A stretch of 64,000 nt of DNA, from positions 17,556-81,555 of the forward strand of contig CAINVY010000002.1 of the NCBI GenBank assembly GCA_903854335.1. The letters run 5' to 3'. The notes beneath the pieces are model-generated. The model made no database searches. It was not told the DNA's origin and was given only the letters and a program-made list of their open reading frames with translations. Below, one piece after another: positions 9,557 through 19,155 of this stretch (position 1 is its first letter; each line of letters starts with the position of its first letter). This stretch comes from an uncultured Candidatus Peregrinibacteria bacterium (lineage in GTDB: Bacteria > Patescibacteriota > Gracilibacteria > Peribacterales > Peribacteraceae). The translations under genes were made by a program, and so were the position numbers.

Positions 9557-10936
9557 ATGGCTTCTTCCGCAACTCCATCGATTCTCCAGGTGCAGCCGCA
9601 CGCGTCGGATGCGGAACGCACGGTGCTTGGCGCACTGCTTCTCGATCCTGAGGCTATTGTCAAAGTTTCGGATTTGCTCGTTCCCGAAGATTTCTACGAT
9701 CCGACCTATCGCTTGGTGTATGCGGCGATCTCCCAATTATATTCTGAGCATGAGCCGATTGACTTCGTCACGGTTTCGACAAAGCTCTCTGACAACAAGC
9801 GGGTTCAGGATGTAGGTGGAAGCGCGTTCCTCGCTGATCTTGCGATGGGTGTGCCGACTTCGTCGCACATCTATCAGTATGCGCAGATTGTGAAGACAAA
9901 ATCCGTGCATCGCCGCATCATCGATGCGGGACAGAAGATCGTCGGACTCGGCTATGAAGTCGAGAAACCTATTGCGGAGCTCCTTGATCAAGTCGAGCGC
10001 ACGATCTTCGATGTGACGAATACATTCATGAAGGACAAGTTTGTCCACATCCGTTCCGTTCTCGATGCGCGCTATGAGAAATTTGCGGAATTGCACGAGG
10101 CGAAAGACGATGGTTTCGTGAAGGGCGTGCCGACGGGATTTGCCGCTCTCGATCTCAAGCTCTCCGGATTGCAACCGTCGGATCTCGTGATCGTCGCCGC
10201 GCGCCCCAGCATGGGTAAGACGAGCTTGGCGCTGAATATTGCGCAAAATGCTGCTATCCGTTTCCATAAAACCGTCGGCATCTTCTCGCTCGAAATGAGC
10301 AAGGAGCAGCTCGTGGACCGCCTTTTCGCGTCCATGCTTGGTGTTGATTCCTGGAAGCTGCAGCGCGGGAAGCTCGATGACAGCGATTTCCAGAACATGG
10401 GGCCGATCATGGATGAATTGAACAAGGCGAATATTTTTATCGATGATTCGGTTGCCTCTTCGATGCCGGAACTTCGTGCGAAGGCGCGGCGCTTGCAGAT
10501 GGAATATGGTTTGGATCTTCTCATCATCGATTATCTCCAGCTCATGAGCACGGGGAACAGCAGTTATGCCGGGAATCGCGTGCAGGAGATCTCCGAAATC
10601 TCGCGTTCTCTTAAGCAGATCGGTCGCGAACTCCACGTGCCGATCGTTGCGCTCTCGCAGCTCTCCCGCGCCGTCGAGACGCGTCCCGGCAATATTCCCC
10701 AGCTTTCGGACTTGCGTGACTCCGGTTCGATCGAACAGGACGCCGACGTCGTGCTCATGATGTATCGTGAAGATTATTATGAAGAGGACAGTGATCGTCC
10801 CGGCATGACGGATATCTACATCCGCAAACACCGTAACGGCCCCACGGGCCGCATCGAACTTCTCTTCAAGAAGGAGCAGATGCGCTTCTATGACGTGGAC
10901 AAAGCGCACAGTACCTCCTCGTCCAAGGATGATTAG
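9557..10936 (+). CDS. dnaB: Replicative DNA helicase DnaB
   Basis: PHASDAERTVLGALLLD; ARPSMGKTSLALNIA; GIFSLEMSKEQLVDR; LSQLSRAVETRP; QDADVVLMMYREDYY. Confidence 0.97.
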   Translation: MASSATPSILQVQPHASDAERTVLGALLLDPEAIVKVSDLLVPEDFYDPTYRLVYAAISQLYSEHEPIDFVTVSTKLSDNKRVQDVGGSAFLADLAMGVPTSSHIYQYAQIVKTKSVHRRIIDAGQKIVGLGYEVEKPIAELLDQVERTIFDVTNTFMKDKFVHIRSVLDARYEKFAELHEAKDDGFVKGVPTGFAALDLKLSGLQPSDLVIVAARPSMGKTSLALNIAQNAAIRFHKTVGIFSLEMSKEQLVDRLFASMLGVDSWKLQRGKLDDSDFQNMGPIMDELNKANIFIDDSVASSMPELRAKARRLQMEYGLDLLIIDYLQLMSTGNSSYAGNRVQEISEISRSLKQIGRELHVPIVALSQLSRAVETRPGNIPQLSDLRDSGSIEQDADVVLMMYREDYYEEDSDRPGMTDIYIRKHRNGPTGRIELLFKKEQMRFYDVDKAHSTSSSKDD

Positions 10937-10992
10937 GAAGGACGGAAGAAATTTCTCTTTTGCGTGATCGGGGGTACGCTACCATCCCATCC

Positions 10993-12054
10993 ATGCCTGA
11001 CGCGTTGGTTCATGTGAGGCCCGAAATCTCTCTCGTTGCGATTCTCGGATACGCATTTCTTGCGTTCGCCATGGGGTTGCTGATGACACCGCCGTACGTG
11101 CGTTTTCTGAAGCGCAATCGTATCGGTAAGCAGCTGCGGGTCGAGACCGTCGATGGCCGCGAGCCGTCGGTCTTCAGTATGTTTCACGAGAAGAAGTTTG
11201 GGACACCGACGATGGGCGGCATTCTCATCTGGGGATCGATCGTGCTGACGGTCATTCTCTCACGCTTCTTTGCGTTCCTCGGATTCGTGCACAATTCCCT
11301 TCTCCAGCGCGGACAGGTCTACTTGCCGCTCTTCACGATGCTTGCCTTCGGTGTGCTCGGAGCGTTCGATGACTATCTCAATATTCGTGGTGTGGGAAAA
11401 AAGCGCGGGCTGGATGTGCTTCCGAAGATTCTCTCGTTGCTCGTCATCAGCACGATCTGTGCGCTGTGGTTCTGGCTCAAGCTCGACATCGATCAGATCC
11501 ACATTCCCTTCTGGGGTTCGGTGACGGTGGGAGGATGGTACGTTCCCATATTCATATTTATCATTGTCGGGACTGCTAACGCCGTTAATGTTACGGATGG
11601 GCTCGATGGCTTGGCGGGTGGTCTCCTCGTTCTTGCCTTTGGCTCCTTCGGCGTTCTCGCCTACCTCAAGGATCTGTATGTGCTCGCGGGTTTCTGTGCC
11701 GTGTGTTCCGGAGCGGTGGCGGCCTTTCTCTGGCACAACGTTCCTCCGGCGTTGTTCTTCATGGGTGATACCGGTTCGCTTGCGCTCGGCGGAGCGCTCG
11801 GCGTTATTGCCATGATGATCGACCAGACACTGATCCTGCCGTTGGTTGGTTTCGTGTTCGTCGTGGAAATGCTTTCCGTCATTATTCAGCTCCTCAGCAA
11901 GAAGTTTCGCGGCGGCAAGAAGGTCTTCATCGCCGCTCCCATTCATCATCATTTTGAGGCGAAAGGATGGGGCGAGAGCAAGGTGACGATGCGGCTGTGG
12001 ATCGTGGGGGCATTCTTTGCCCTTCTGGGGATCGTTCTCGGAATCTTCGGATGA
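10993..12054 (+). CDS. mraY: Phospho-N-acetylmuramoyl-pentapeptide-transferase
   Basis: FHEKKFGTPTMGGI; NAVNVTDGLDGLAGG; FMGDTGSLALGG; APIHHHFEAKGW. Confidence 0.96.
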   Translation: MPDALVHVRPEISLVAILGYAFLAFAMGLLMTPPYVRFLKRNRIGKQLRVETVDGREPSVFSMFHEKKFGTPTMGGILIWGSIVLTVILSRFFAFLGFVHNSLLQRGQVYLPLFTMLAFGVLGAFDDYLNIRGVGKKRGLDVLPKILSLLVISTICALWFWLKLDIDQIHIPFWGSVTVGGWYVPIFIFIIVGTANAVNVTDGLDGLAGGLLVLAFGSFGVLAYLKDLYVLAGFCAVCSGAVAAFLWHNVPPALFFMGDTGSLALGGALGVIAMMIDQTLILPLVGFVFVVEMLSVIIQLLSKKFRGGKKVFIAAPIHHHFEAKGWGESKVTMRLWIVGAFFALLGIVLGIFG

Positions 12055-12094
12055 GAATTATTGAACGTACGGGCGTTTTGTGTATCATAGTGCC

Positions 12095-13111
12095 ATGCTG
12101 AGAATCGCCATCAACGGATATGGAAGGATCGGTCGCAACGTGCATCGACAACTCATCGAACGTTTCTCGGATCAGGTGGAAGTGGTCGGCGTGAATGCAT
12201 CCTCCACGAACGAGATGCGCGCGTATTTGCTCAAGTACGATTCTCTTCATGGACGGTTCAAAGGTGACATCCAGCTCTCCGACGAGGACTTCACCGTCAA
12301 CGGAAAGCTGGTGAAGGTTGTGAAAGAGCGCGATCCGGCACTTTGCCCCTGGAAGGATCTGCGTGTCGACGTTGTGATTGAATCGACGGGGCACTTCACC
12401 ACTGCGGAGAAAGCGGGAGGGCATCTCAAGGCCGGAGCGAAGAAGGTCGTCGTCACGGCTCCGATGAAAGACAACACGCCGACGTTCGTCAGGGGGATCA
12501 ATGAAGATGCACTGACGAAAGAAATGTCCATTATCAGCAACGCATCATGTACGACCAATTGTATCGCTCCGGTGATCAGGGTTCTGGATGATGCATTTAG
12601 TGTAAAGCACCTCCTCGTCAGTTCCGTTCATGCATTCACGGCATCGCAGAATCTGCTCGATAACAAAGCTCAGGAAGGAGGAGAACTACGGAAAGCCCGC
12701 GCCGCCACGCTGTCGATCATTCCCACAAAGACGGGTGCCGTGAAGGCGTGTGCTGTCATTTTTCCGCACCTCAAAGGCAAAATGGATGGGATGGCTTTCC
12801 GCGTTCCCGTGCCGACCGTGAGTTGCGCGTACATGGCGTTTGAGCTTGGCAAGGATACGACGAAAGAGGAGGTCAATGAGACCCTCAAGAGAGCTGCCGC
12901 TTCCTCCCGTATGTGCGACGTGCTCGCCGTATCTGAGGAACAATGTGTGTCCATCGATTTCCAGACGGACCCGCACTCTTCGATCGTCGATGCTCCCTCC
13001 ACGAAGGTTGTGGATGGGAAGACGGTTCAGGTGCTCAGTTGGTACGACAACGAATGGGGGTATGCCGTTCGCGTGACGGAAATGGCGCTCCTGATGGGTA
13101 AGATGCTCTGA
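12095..13111 (+). CDS. gap: Type I glyceraldehyde-3-phosphate dehydrogenase, GapB-like cofactor region
   Basis: INGYGRIGRN; SNASCTTNCIAP; WYDNEWGYAVRV; cofactor region VGVNASSTNEM instead of VAINDL. Confidence 0.95.
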   Translation: MLRIAINGYGRIGRNVHRQLIERFSDQVEVVGVNASSTNEMRAYLLKYDSLHGRFKGDIQLSDEDFTVNGKLVKVVKERDPALCPWKDLRVDVVIESTGHFTTAEKAGGHLKAGAKKVVVTAPMKDNTPTFVRGINEDALTKEMSIISNASCTTNCIAPVIRVLDDAFSVKHLLVSSVHAFTASQNLLDNKAQEGGELRKARAATLSIIPTKTGAVKACAVIFPHLKGKMDGMAFRVPVPTVSCAYMAFELGKDTTKEEVNETLKRAAASSRMCDVLAVSEEQCVSIDFQTDPHSSIVDAPSTKVVDGKTVQVLSWYDNEWGYAVRVTEMALLMGKML

Positions 13112-13147
13112 GTACCGCTGAGGAGGCCCGCATGGTACACTGATGCC

Positions 13148-14092
13148 ATGATTTCACCGTACTGTCCCATCCCGCAGCGCATTTCCCTCAATGCTCATCT
13201 TTTCGAAAACGGAAAGGCACCGGACAACCTGCGCCATCTCATTCTCGACGTCGCACGGGCGGCTAAGTACATCAACTACGCGATCCGGACGACGGAGGCG
13301 GGATTGTCCGGGACGAAGAATCAATTCGGAGAGGAGCAGGTGAAGCTCGATGTCCTGAGTGATGAGATCATTCGACAACATCTTTGTGAGAGCCAGCTCG
13401 TGGCGAGTTTTTGTTCCGAGGAAATCGAGGATGTGGTTGAGCTGGATCCTAGCGCCCCCTACTCCGTCGTGTACGACCCCCTCGACGGATCGTCGCTCGT
13501 CGACGTCAACTTCGCCATCGGATCCATCTTCGGTTTCTATAGTGGAAACAATATCATCGGCTCCAAGCCCCGCGAACAGGTCGCGGCCCTCTACGTTCTC
13601 TACGGGCCGAGAACACTGCTCGTCTATAGTTGCGGGAATGGCGTCCACGAATTTATTCTCAATGACGTTGGTGAGTTTATTTTGCTTCGGGAGAATCTCG
13701 GTGTTGCGGATACGGCGAAGAATTACAGTCCTGGGAACCTTCGCGCAGTTACGGAAAATCTCTCGTATCGCAATCTGCTCAATCTCTGGCTCGACGAGAA
13801 ATTGACGCTGCGCTACTCGGGATGCATGGTCGCGGACATTCATCATATCCTGAGCAAGGGGCAGGGCATCTTCACCAATATTGGCGGGTCAAAATATCCG
13901 CAGGGTAAATTGCGTCTCGTGTTTGAGTGCGGTCCGTTCTCGTATTTGGTGGAGCAGGCAGGGGGCACATCGAGCAACGGACGTGACGCCATTCTCGATA
14001 CCACGATACGGGAAGTCGATCAGAGAACGCCGATCATCATCGGATCGACGCAGGAGGTGGAGAGAGTCTGTCGTCTCCTTCAGGAAGATTGA
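13148..14092 (+). CDS. fbp: Fructose-1,6-bisphosphatase class 1
   Basis: YDPLDGSSLVDVNFAIGSIFGFY; FCSEEIEDVVEL; LVFECGPFSYLVEQAGG. Confidence 0.94.
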   Translation: MISPYCPIPQRISLNAHLFENGKAPDNLRHLILDVARAAKYINYAIRTTEAGLSGTKNQFGEEQVKLDVLSDEIIRQHLCESQLVASFCSEEIEDVVELDPSAPYSVVYDPLDGSSLVDVNFAIGSIFGFYSGNNIIGSKPREQVAALYVLYGPRTLLVYSCGNGVHEFILNDVGEFILLRENLGVADTAKNYSPGNLRAVTENLSYRNLLNLWLDEKLTLRYSGCMVADIHHILSKGQGIFTNIGGSKYPQGKLRLVFECGPFSYLVEQAGGTSSNGRDAILDTTIREVDQRTPIIIGSTQEVERVCRLLQED

Positions 14093-14098
14093 GCAGCG

Positions 14099-14404
14099 TC
14101 AGATCAGGTCTTTCTGTGTTCGGGCAATTGCTTCCTCCAGGGGGATCCCTTCCGCGCTCTTCCTCTGCTTTCCTTCGAGGTTGAACGCATGTTTCATCGA
14201 GCGGTACGTTCCCCAGGGGTAGTGTTTGCGCTCGTTGCGGCGCCTTCCTCCTTTCTCTTCGGTCACTTTCGGAGGGACGGGCATGGATTTCGGATTGCCA
14301 TTCTTACTCCATTCGATGGGCCCGATGACGGAGCGACTGTCGGGGTCGACATAGACGAGCTCGTCGTCTCGAAAGGCCGGTTTCGGTGTGTCGTCGGTCG
14401 TCAT
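14099..14404 (-). CDS. Hypothetical protein
   Basis: 101 aa ORF overlapping the stop region of the upstream minus-strand gene by 4 nt (operon-like). Confidence 0.55.
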   Translation of the reverse strand: MTTDDTPKPAFRDDELVYVDPDSRSVIGPIEWSKNGNPKSMPVPPKVTEEKGGRRRNERKHYPWGTYRSMKHAFNLEGKQRKSAEGIPLEEAIARTQKDLI

Positions 14405-14982
14405 GGGTAGAGTCGGTGATCTTCCGCTTCCGGTGCCTTGGGAGGCGGAGGGGGAGGAGGTGGTGTGAAAAGATTTTCCTGGCTCGTGGGAATTTCCTCA
14501 TCTTCCGGATGTCGGAAGAGTTCCTGGCCCGTCATGCGTCGTTGCTCTTGGAATCGGAGGAACGAATAGACGAGGGTCACGATGCAACCGACGAGCGTCA
14601 CGTAGATGCCGAAGCGCAATTCCATCCTCGTGAATTCAAAGGAGACTTTCATCAGAACGGACAACGCGGAGAGGACGAGGAGAGTTGCAGCCGAAGACAA
14701 ACAGAGTCGCAGGACTTCCCTCTGACGTTTCTTGATGATGACGGGGCCGCCGAGGAGTGGAATGAGCGTGATGAGGAGAAGGGCAAGCTCCAAAAGAAAC
14801 ACCATCAGTCCAAGGAATGATGTGTAGAAACCAAATCCCGAATATGTGATGGAATCCCCCCCCAACCACTCGCCGCTCATCCAGGGGAGGAACATGCCAA
14901 GAAGCGCAAGAAGCGCTCCCCCATTGAGGAATTGTTCCTCGGATTCCAGTGAGTTCACCGTGCGGAGAAAACGTTGCGGCAC
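14401..14982 (-). CDS. Hypothetical multi-pass membrane protein
   Basis: Several hydrophobic segments; GTG start at 14982 placed 7 nt after TATGCT; the alternative ATG at 14994 lies inside that hexamer. Confidence 0.65.
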   Translation of the reverse strand: MPQRFLRTVNSLESEEQFLNGGALLALLGMFLPWMSGEWLGGDSITYSGFGFYTSFLGLMVFLLELALLLITLIPLLGGPVIIKKRQREVLRLCLSSAATLLVLSALSVLMKVSFEFTRMELRFGIYVTLVGCIVTLVYSFLRFQEQRRMTGQELFRHPEDEEIPTSQENLFTPPPPPPPPKAPEAEDHRLYP

Positions 14983-15039
14983 AAAAGAGAGCATAGCATG
15001 ATTTGTACATTGCCACTAGAGTGTGAGAACCGAACACGT

Positions 15040-16101
15040 ATGCGTTTTGCGATTGATATTCGGGAGGCTTGCCGTCCCCATCGGACCGGAAAAGGGCAGT
15101 GGACGTATGGATTTCTTTCCGAGCTTCGGCACAGGGGGCATTCCATCATCGGATACACCGATACGACAATTCCCTCTTCGCTCGCTGGCGAAGATATCGA
15201 GGTTCGATGCTTTGCGGACCGCGGTCTCTCGTGGCATTTCCATGTCGCTTCCGATGTCCGTCGAAGGAAGGAGGTGGATCTGTATGTGAGTCCGACGAGC
15301 TTCATTGTCCCTTCTCTTCTCAAGAGAAGTTTCCCCATCGTACCTATTGTTCATGATCTCATCGCGTTTCGTGGAGAGCCGCACAATCGCAAGGCGACAT
15401 TTATCGAGCGTTGGACGCTTCCTCGCGCCGTGCGATATGCCTCTCATATTTGTACTGTCAGTGAAGCGACGAAACATGATCTGCTCGCACGCTTTCCCCA
15501 TGTGCATTCGGCAAACGTGTCGGCGATATTTGCAGGGCCGATGCACGATAAACGACCGCTCTCCACTCCCGACCATCGTACGATCCTCTGCATCGGAACG
15601 CTTTCGCCGCGCAAGAATCAACTCCGTCTCATCGAAGCGTATAGCCGACTCCCCTCTTCTCTTCGAGAGCGATTCACGCTCACGCTTGTCGGAGGACGAG
15701 GGTGGTTGGATGAGGACATCGTTGCGCTCGCCGCCCGCACCCCCGGGGTGGAATGGAAGGGGTATGCGGATGATCAAGAGTACGGCGCGCTCCTCTCGTG
15801 TTGCACGCTCTTCGCACTGCCCTCACTCTACGAAGGATTCGGTATGCAACTGCTCGATGCCATGCAGCGTGGGGTGCCGATTCTGACGTCGGATCGCGGG
15901 AGCATTCGGGAGGTATGCGGCAATGCCGCGCACTATGTCGATCCCGAAGATACGTCGGCAATCGCCCAGGGATTGGAGCTCCTTCTCTGCAGCGATCTAT
16001 TGCGACAGGATCTTCGAGAAAAGGGACGGGAACAGGCTCAGTGCTTCTCGTGGGCCAAAACGGTCGATCTCTTCCTCCAGAGCGTGAAAGCGGCTGTTTG
16101 A
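15040..16101 (+). CDS. Glycosyltransferase family 4 (GT-B fold)
   Basis: ILCIGTLSPRKNQLRLIEAY; LFALPSLYEGFGMQLLDAMQRGVPILTSDRGSIREVCGNAAHYVDPED. Confidence 0.88.
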   Translation: MRFAIDIREACRPHRTGKGQWTYGFLSELRHRGHSIIGYTDTTIPSSLAGEDIEVRCFADRGLSWHFHVASDVRRRKEVDLYVSPTSFIVPSLLKRSFPIVPIVHDLIAFRGEPHNRKATFIERWTLPRAVRYASHICTVSEATKHDLLARFPHVHSANVSAIFAGPMHDKRPLSTPDHRTILCIGTLSPRKNQLRLIEAYSRLPSSLRERFTLTLVGGRGWLDEDIVALAARTPGVEWKGYADDQEYGALLSCCTLFALPSLYEGFGMQLLDAMQRGVPILTSDRGSIREVCGNAAHYVDPEDTSAIAQGLELLLCSDLLRQDLREKGREQAQCFSWAKTVDLFLQSVKAAV

Positions 16102-16136
16102 GTGTTGACGGGAAACTTCGCTGCTATGCTACCTCC

Positions 16137-17024
16137 ATGAAGAAGATACGGAGAGTCGGCATAACGGTGAAATCGGATTTGGAGGAACGCGATACGGCAC
16201 TTTCCTCGGTGCTCGATGTGTTGGAGCGGGAAGGATGTGAAGTCTGCATTGATGAGAAACGTTCGCGGGATTTGCCCAGCGCGAGAGGCATGTCCGTGTT
16301 TACGTGTGAAGAGAACTTCGATCTCTTGCTCGTCTTGGGCGGTGATGGAACGATTTTGAGGGCGATTCGGGAGATGAAGGATTTTGTCATCCCCGTTCTG
16401 AGCGTGAACCGCGGAGCCGTTGGGTTCCTCTCGGAGTTGACGGTCGATGAAGTACCGTCGTGTCTTCCATTGTTTCTCCGGGGTGAGGGCATGATTGACG
16501 AACGAAGCATGCTCTATGTTCAGGCGCTTAGAGAGTCGCAGGAGGTCATCGCCGGATACGTGCTCAACGAGGCGGTCATTTCCCAGGGGAGCATCGCGCG
16601 CCTCGTCGATCTGCGTGCCACGGTCAATGGTGAAGATCTCACGACCTTCCGGGCCGACGGACTCATTCTCTCCACGCCGACGGGATCCACCGCCTACTCG
16701 CTCGCGGCGGGAGGCCCGATCGTTCATCCGAGTTTGCATGCGACGATTCTCACTCCCATCAACTCACACAGCTTCAGTCAGAAACCCGTGGTGATTCCTG
16801 GCGAGCAAAGCGTCGAGGTGGAGGTGCTTCCGAAGGTCAATAAGTTTGGGGATATCGAAGTCAGTTTGACTTTGGATGGGCAAGTATTCAGCAAGCTTCA
16901 GCGCAACGATCGCGTTCGTGCTTCGACGAACGGCAGAACGGTGAAGTTCCTTCGCCGCAAACAGGATACGTTCTACGGGACGATTCGGACGAAGCTTGGG
17001 TGGGGAGATGCGCTCCGCGTGTAA
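16137..17024 (+). CDS. nadK: NAD kinase
   Basis: LLVLGGDGTILRA; VNRGAVGFLSEL; ADGLILSTPTGSTAYSLAAGGPIVHP. Confidence 0.95.
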   Translation: MKKIRRVGITVKSDLEERDTALSSVLDVLEREGCEVCIDEKRSRDLPSARGMSVFTCEENFDLLLVLGGDGTILRAIREMKDFVIPVLSVNRGAVGFLSELTVDEVPSCLPLFLRGEGMIDERSMLYVQALRESQEVIAGYVLNEAVISQGSIARLVDLRATVNGEDLTTFRADGLILSTPTGSTAYSLAAGGPIVHPSLHATILTPINSHSFSQKPVVIPGEQSVEVEVLPKVNKFGDIEVSLTLDGQVFSKLQRNDRVRASTNGRTVKFLRRKQDTFYGTIRTKLGWGDALRV

Positions 17025-17027
17025 GGG

Positions 17028-18287
17028 TCAGGGACGAATGATCATTTCTTCGCGGCCCGGCCCCGTTCCGATGAATTGCACGGGAATGGAAGTTTTATCT
17101 TCGATGTGACGAAGAAACGTCTGTGCGCGTTCGGGAAGATCGGCGAATTGCGTGATGCCTCGTGTGGACGTTTTCCAGCCTGGGAATTCTTCGAGAGAAA
17201 GAAAGCCGCTCTCGTCCACTCCACCGACGCGAACGACGTCTTCTTCGTCCAGGACGTCGAGCTTCGTGATGTTCCAACATGTGCATCCGTTGATGCGCGA
17301 GGAGAAATTGAGATCGGGCATGTGGAGCCAGCCGCAGCGTCTCGGTCTGCCGGTCGTGGCACCGTACTCCCCTCCCCGCTCGCGCAGTCGCTCGCCGATT
17401 GCTCCGGTTTCCTCGGTGAGGAATGTTCCTTCGCCGACTCTGGTGCAGTACGCCTTGGCCACGCCGATGCAGGAGGTGAGGGCGTTTGGCGGGAGGCCGA
17501 GTCCCTGCAGCGCGCCGGCAGCTGTTGTCGAGCTGCTCGTGACGTACGGGTACGTACCGTGATCGATGTCCAGGAGGGTTGCTTGTGCACCTTCGACGAG
17601 AATGCGTTTCTTCGCATCCAGGAAATCGTAAATGATTTCCATGGGGACGAGGCACGTTCCGATCGCGTCGTACGCGGCACGGAGCATGGATTCTTCTTTC
17701 GCCGTGTCGACATCCACGCCGTACATTTCCTTCGCAAGGGATTTTCGTCGTTGCAATTCCTGTTGCAGATTCGCTTTCATCGGTGACGAAAAGAACGCGC
17801 GCAGATCACCCATGCGCATGCCCGTCCTCGCTGCTTTCTCCGTGTAGGCCGGACCGATGCCGCGATTCGTCGTGCCAATCTTCTTCCCGTTGCCCTCCGT
17901 GCGGCGCTGCTCCATGACGGTATCGATATCTCTGTAGTAATCGAGAACGATGTGCGCCTCCGTGGAAATGCCGAGACGAGGAACGACGTCGACGCCCGCA
18001 TCGCGCAGCGTCTGGATTTCTTCGACGAGTGTCGGCAGATGGATGACCATCCCCGAACCGAGGAGAATCTTCTTCCCTTCGTGGAGGCTTCCCGCGGGAA
18101 GCAAATGGAAGACATGTTTCTTCCCGTTGACGACGATGGTGTGTCCCGCGTTGGCTCCGCCGCAGGCGCGCGCAATCACGTCGAAATGCTCCGCCAGAAT
18201 ATCGATGACTTTCCCCTTTCCCTCGTCTCCCCACTGCGCCCCGATGACTGCACAGACGGGACCGAGGGGCTTGAGGAATGTATCCAC
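17028..18287 (-). CDS. purA: Adenylosuccinate synthetase
   Basis: VIGAQWGDEGKGKVIDIL; CGGANAGHTIV; KKIGTTNRGIGPAY; VEGAQATLLDIDHGTYPYVTSS. GTG start chosen from TACGCT-6 nt-GTG. Confidence 0.96.
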   Translation of the reverse strand: MDTFLKPLGPVCAVIGAQWGDEGKGKVIDILAEHFDVIARACGGANAGHTIVVNGKKHVFHLLPAGSLHEGKKILLGSGMVIHLPTLVEEIQTLRDAGVDVVPRLGISTEAHIVLDYYRDIDTVMEQRRTEGNGKKIGTTNRGIGPAYTEKAARTGMRMGDLRAFFSSPMKANLQQELQRRKSLAKEMYGVDVDTAKEESMLRAAYDAIGTCLVPMEIIYDFLDAKKRILVEGAQATLLDIDHGTYPYVTSSSTTAAGALQGLGLPPNALTSCIGVAKAYCTRVGEGTFLTEETGAIGERLRERGGEYGATTGRPRRCGWLHMPDLNFSSRINGCTCWNITKLDVLDEEDVVRVGGVDESGFLSLEEFPGWKTSTRGITQFADLPERAQTFLRHIEDKTSIPVQFIGTGPGREEMIIRP

Positions 18288-18326
18288 GCGCAAAGCGTAC
18301 AGGAAATCTTTCCGGTGCAAAAGAGC

Positions 18327-19133
18327 TCAGGAGTTCAGGATCTCTTCGAGTAGCGGTATCTGCGCCTCTTCGCATTCCAGGATGAATCCGCAGCAGGAAG
18401 GATGGCGACGGGCCGCTTCGAGGAGGGGGCGGATGACGTCCATCCCATCTGCTCCGGCCCGGATGGCAATCGACGGTTCGAAACGATCGACGTCAGGGGA
18501 AAGAGTTCTTTCCGACGGAACGTACGGCGGATTGGAGATAAGCAGAAACGGCTCGAGAAGATCGGAGACGGGATCGAGGAGGTTGCCTTGGAGAAATCGG
18601 ATTCTCGTATCGACGCCATGTCTCTTCGCATTCGTTCGCGCCACGTCGAGAGCATCTTCGCTGATGTCCGTCGCAAGAACGGTGAGTGTCGGGTCTTCGC
18701 ATGCCAGACTGATGGCGATGCAACCGCTTCCGGTACCCACGTCCACGACCGTGCGGATATGTTCTGCGACGTGTAGGACTTTCGCGACTGCGACGATGCC
18801 CGCGTCAATCTCTGTGGTGTTGTTGGCGGGTTTCTTCAGCCATGCTTGTGCGACAGAGATGAGACCTTCCGTCGCAGGCCGCGGAATCAGTACGCGACGA
18901 TCCACGGAGAACATTCTTCCGAAAAATTCTCGCTCTTGCGTGATGTAGGCGACGGGTTCTCCCTTCCCTCTTCTTTCCATCCATGCACGCCATCGCTCTT
19001 CCTGATTTTTCGACAATTGCGCTTCCGGGTGCGTCCAAACCCAGGTGCGTTCTTTCGCAAGGAGGCTTGCGAGCAGCACTTCCGTTTCCAGGGAAGAAAG
19101 TGGCGAATGCCGGAGTATGTCTTCGATCCGCAT
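18327..19133 (-). CDS. prmC: Peptide chain release factor N(5)-glutamine methyltransferase
   Basis: VDVGTGSGCIAISLA; LLISNPPYVPSERTL (NPPY motif). Confidence 0.9.
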   Translation of the reverse strand: MRIEDILRHSPLSSLETEVLLASLLAKERTWVWTHPEAQLSKNQEERWRAWMERRGKGEPVAYITQEREFFGRMFSVDRRVLIPRPATEGLISVAQAWLKKPANNTTEIDAGIVAVAKVLHVAEHIRTVVDVGTGSGCIAISLACEDPTLTVLATDISEDALDVARTNAKRHGVDTRIRFLQGNLLDPVSDLLEPFLLISNPPYVPSERTLSPDVDRFEPSIAIRAGADGMDVIRPLLEAARRHPSCCGFILECEEAQIPLLEEILNS

Positions 19134-19155
19134 GGAGGTATCATGCCTGAGTTCC

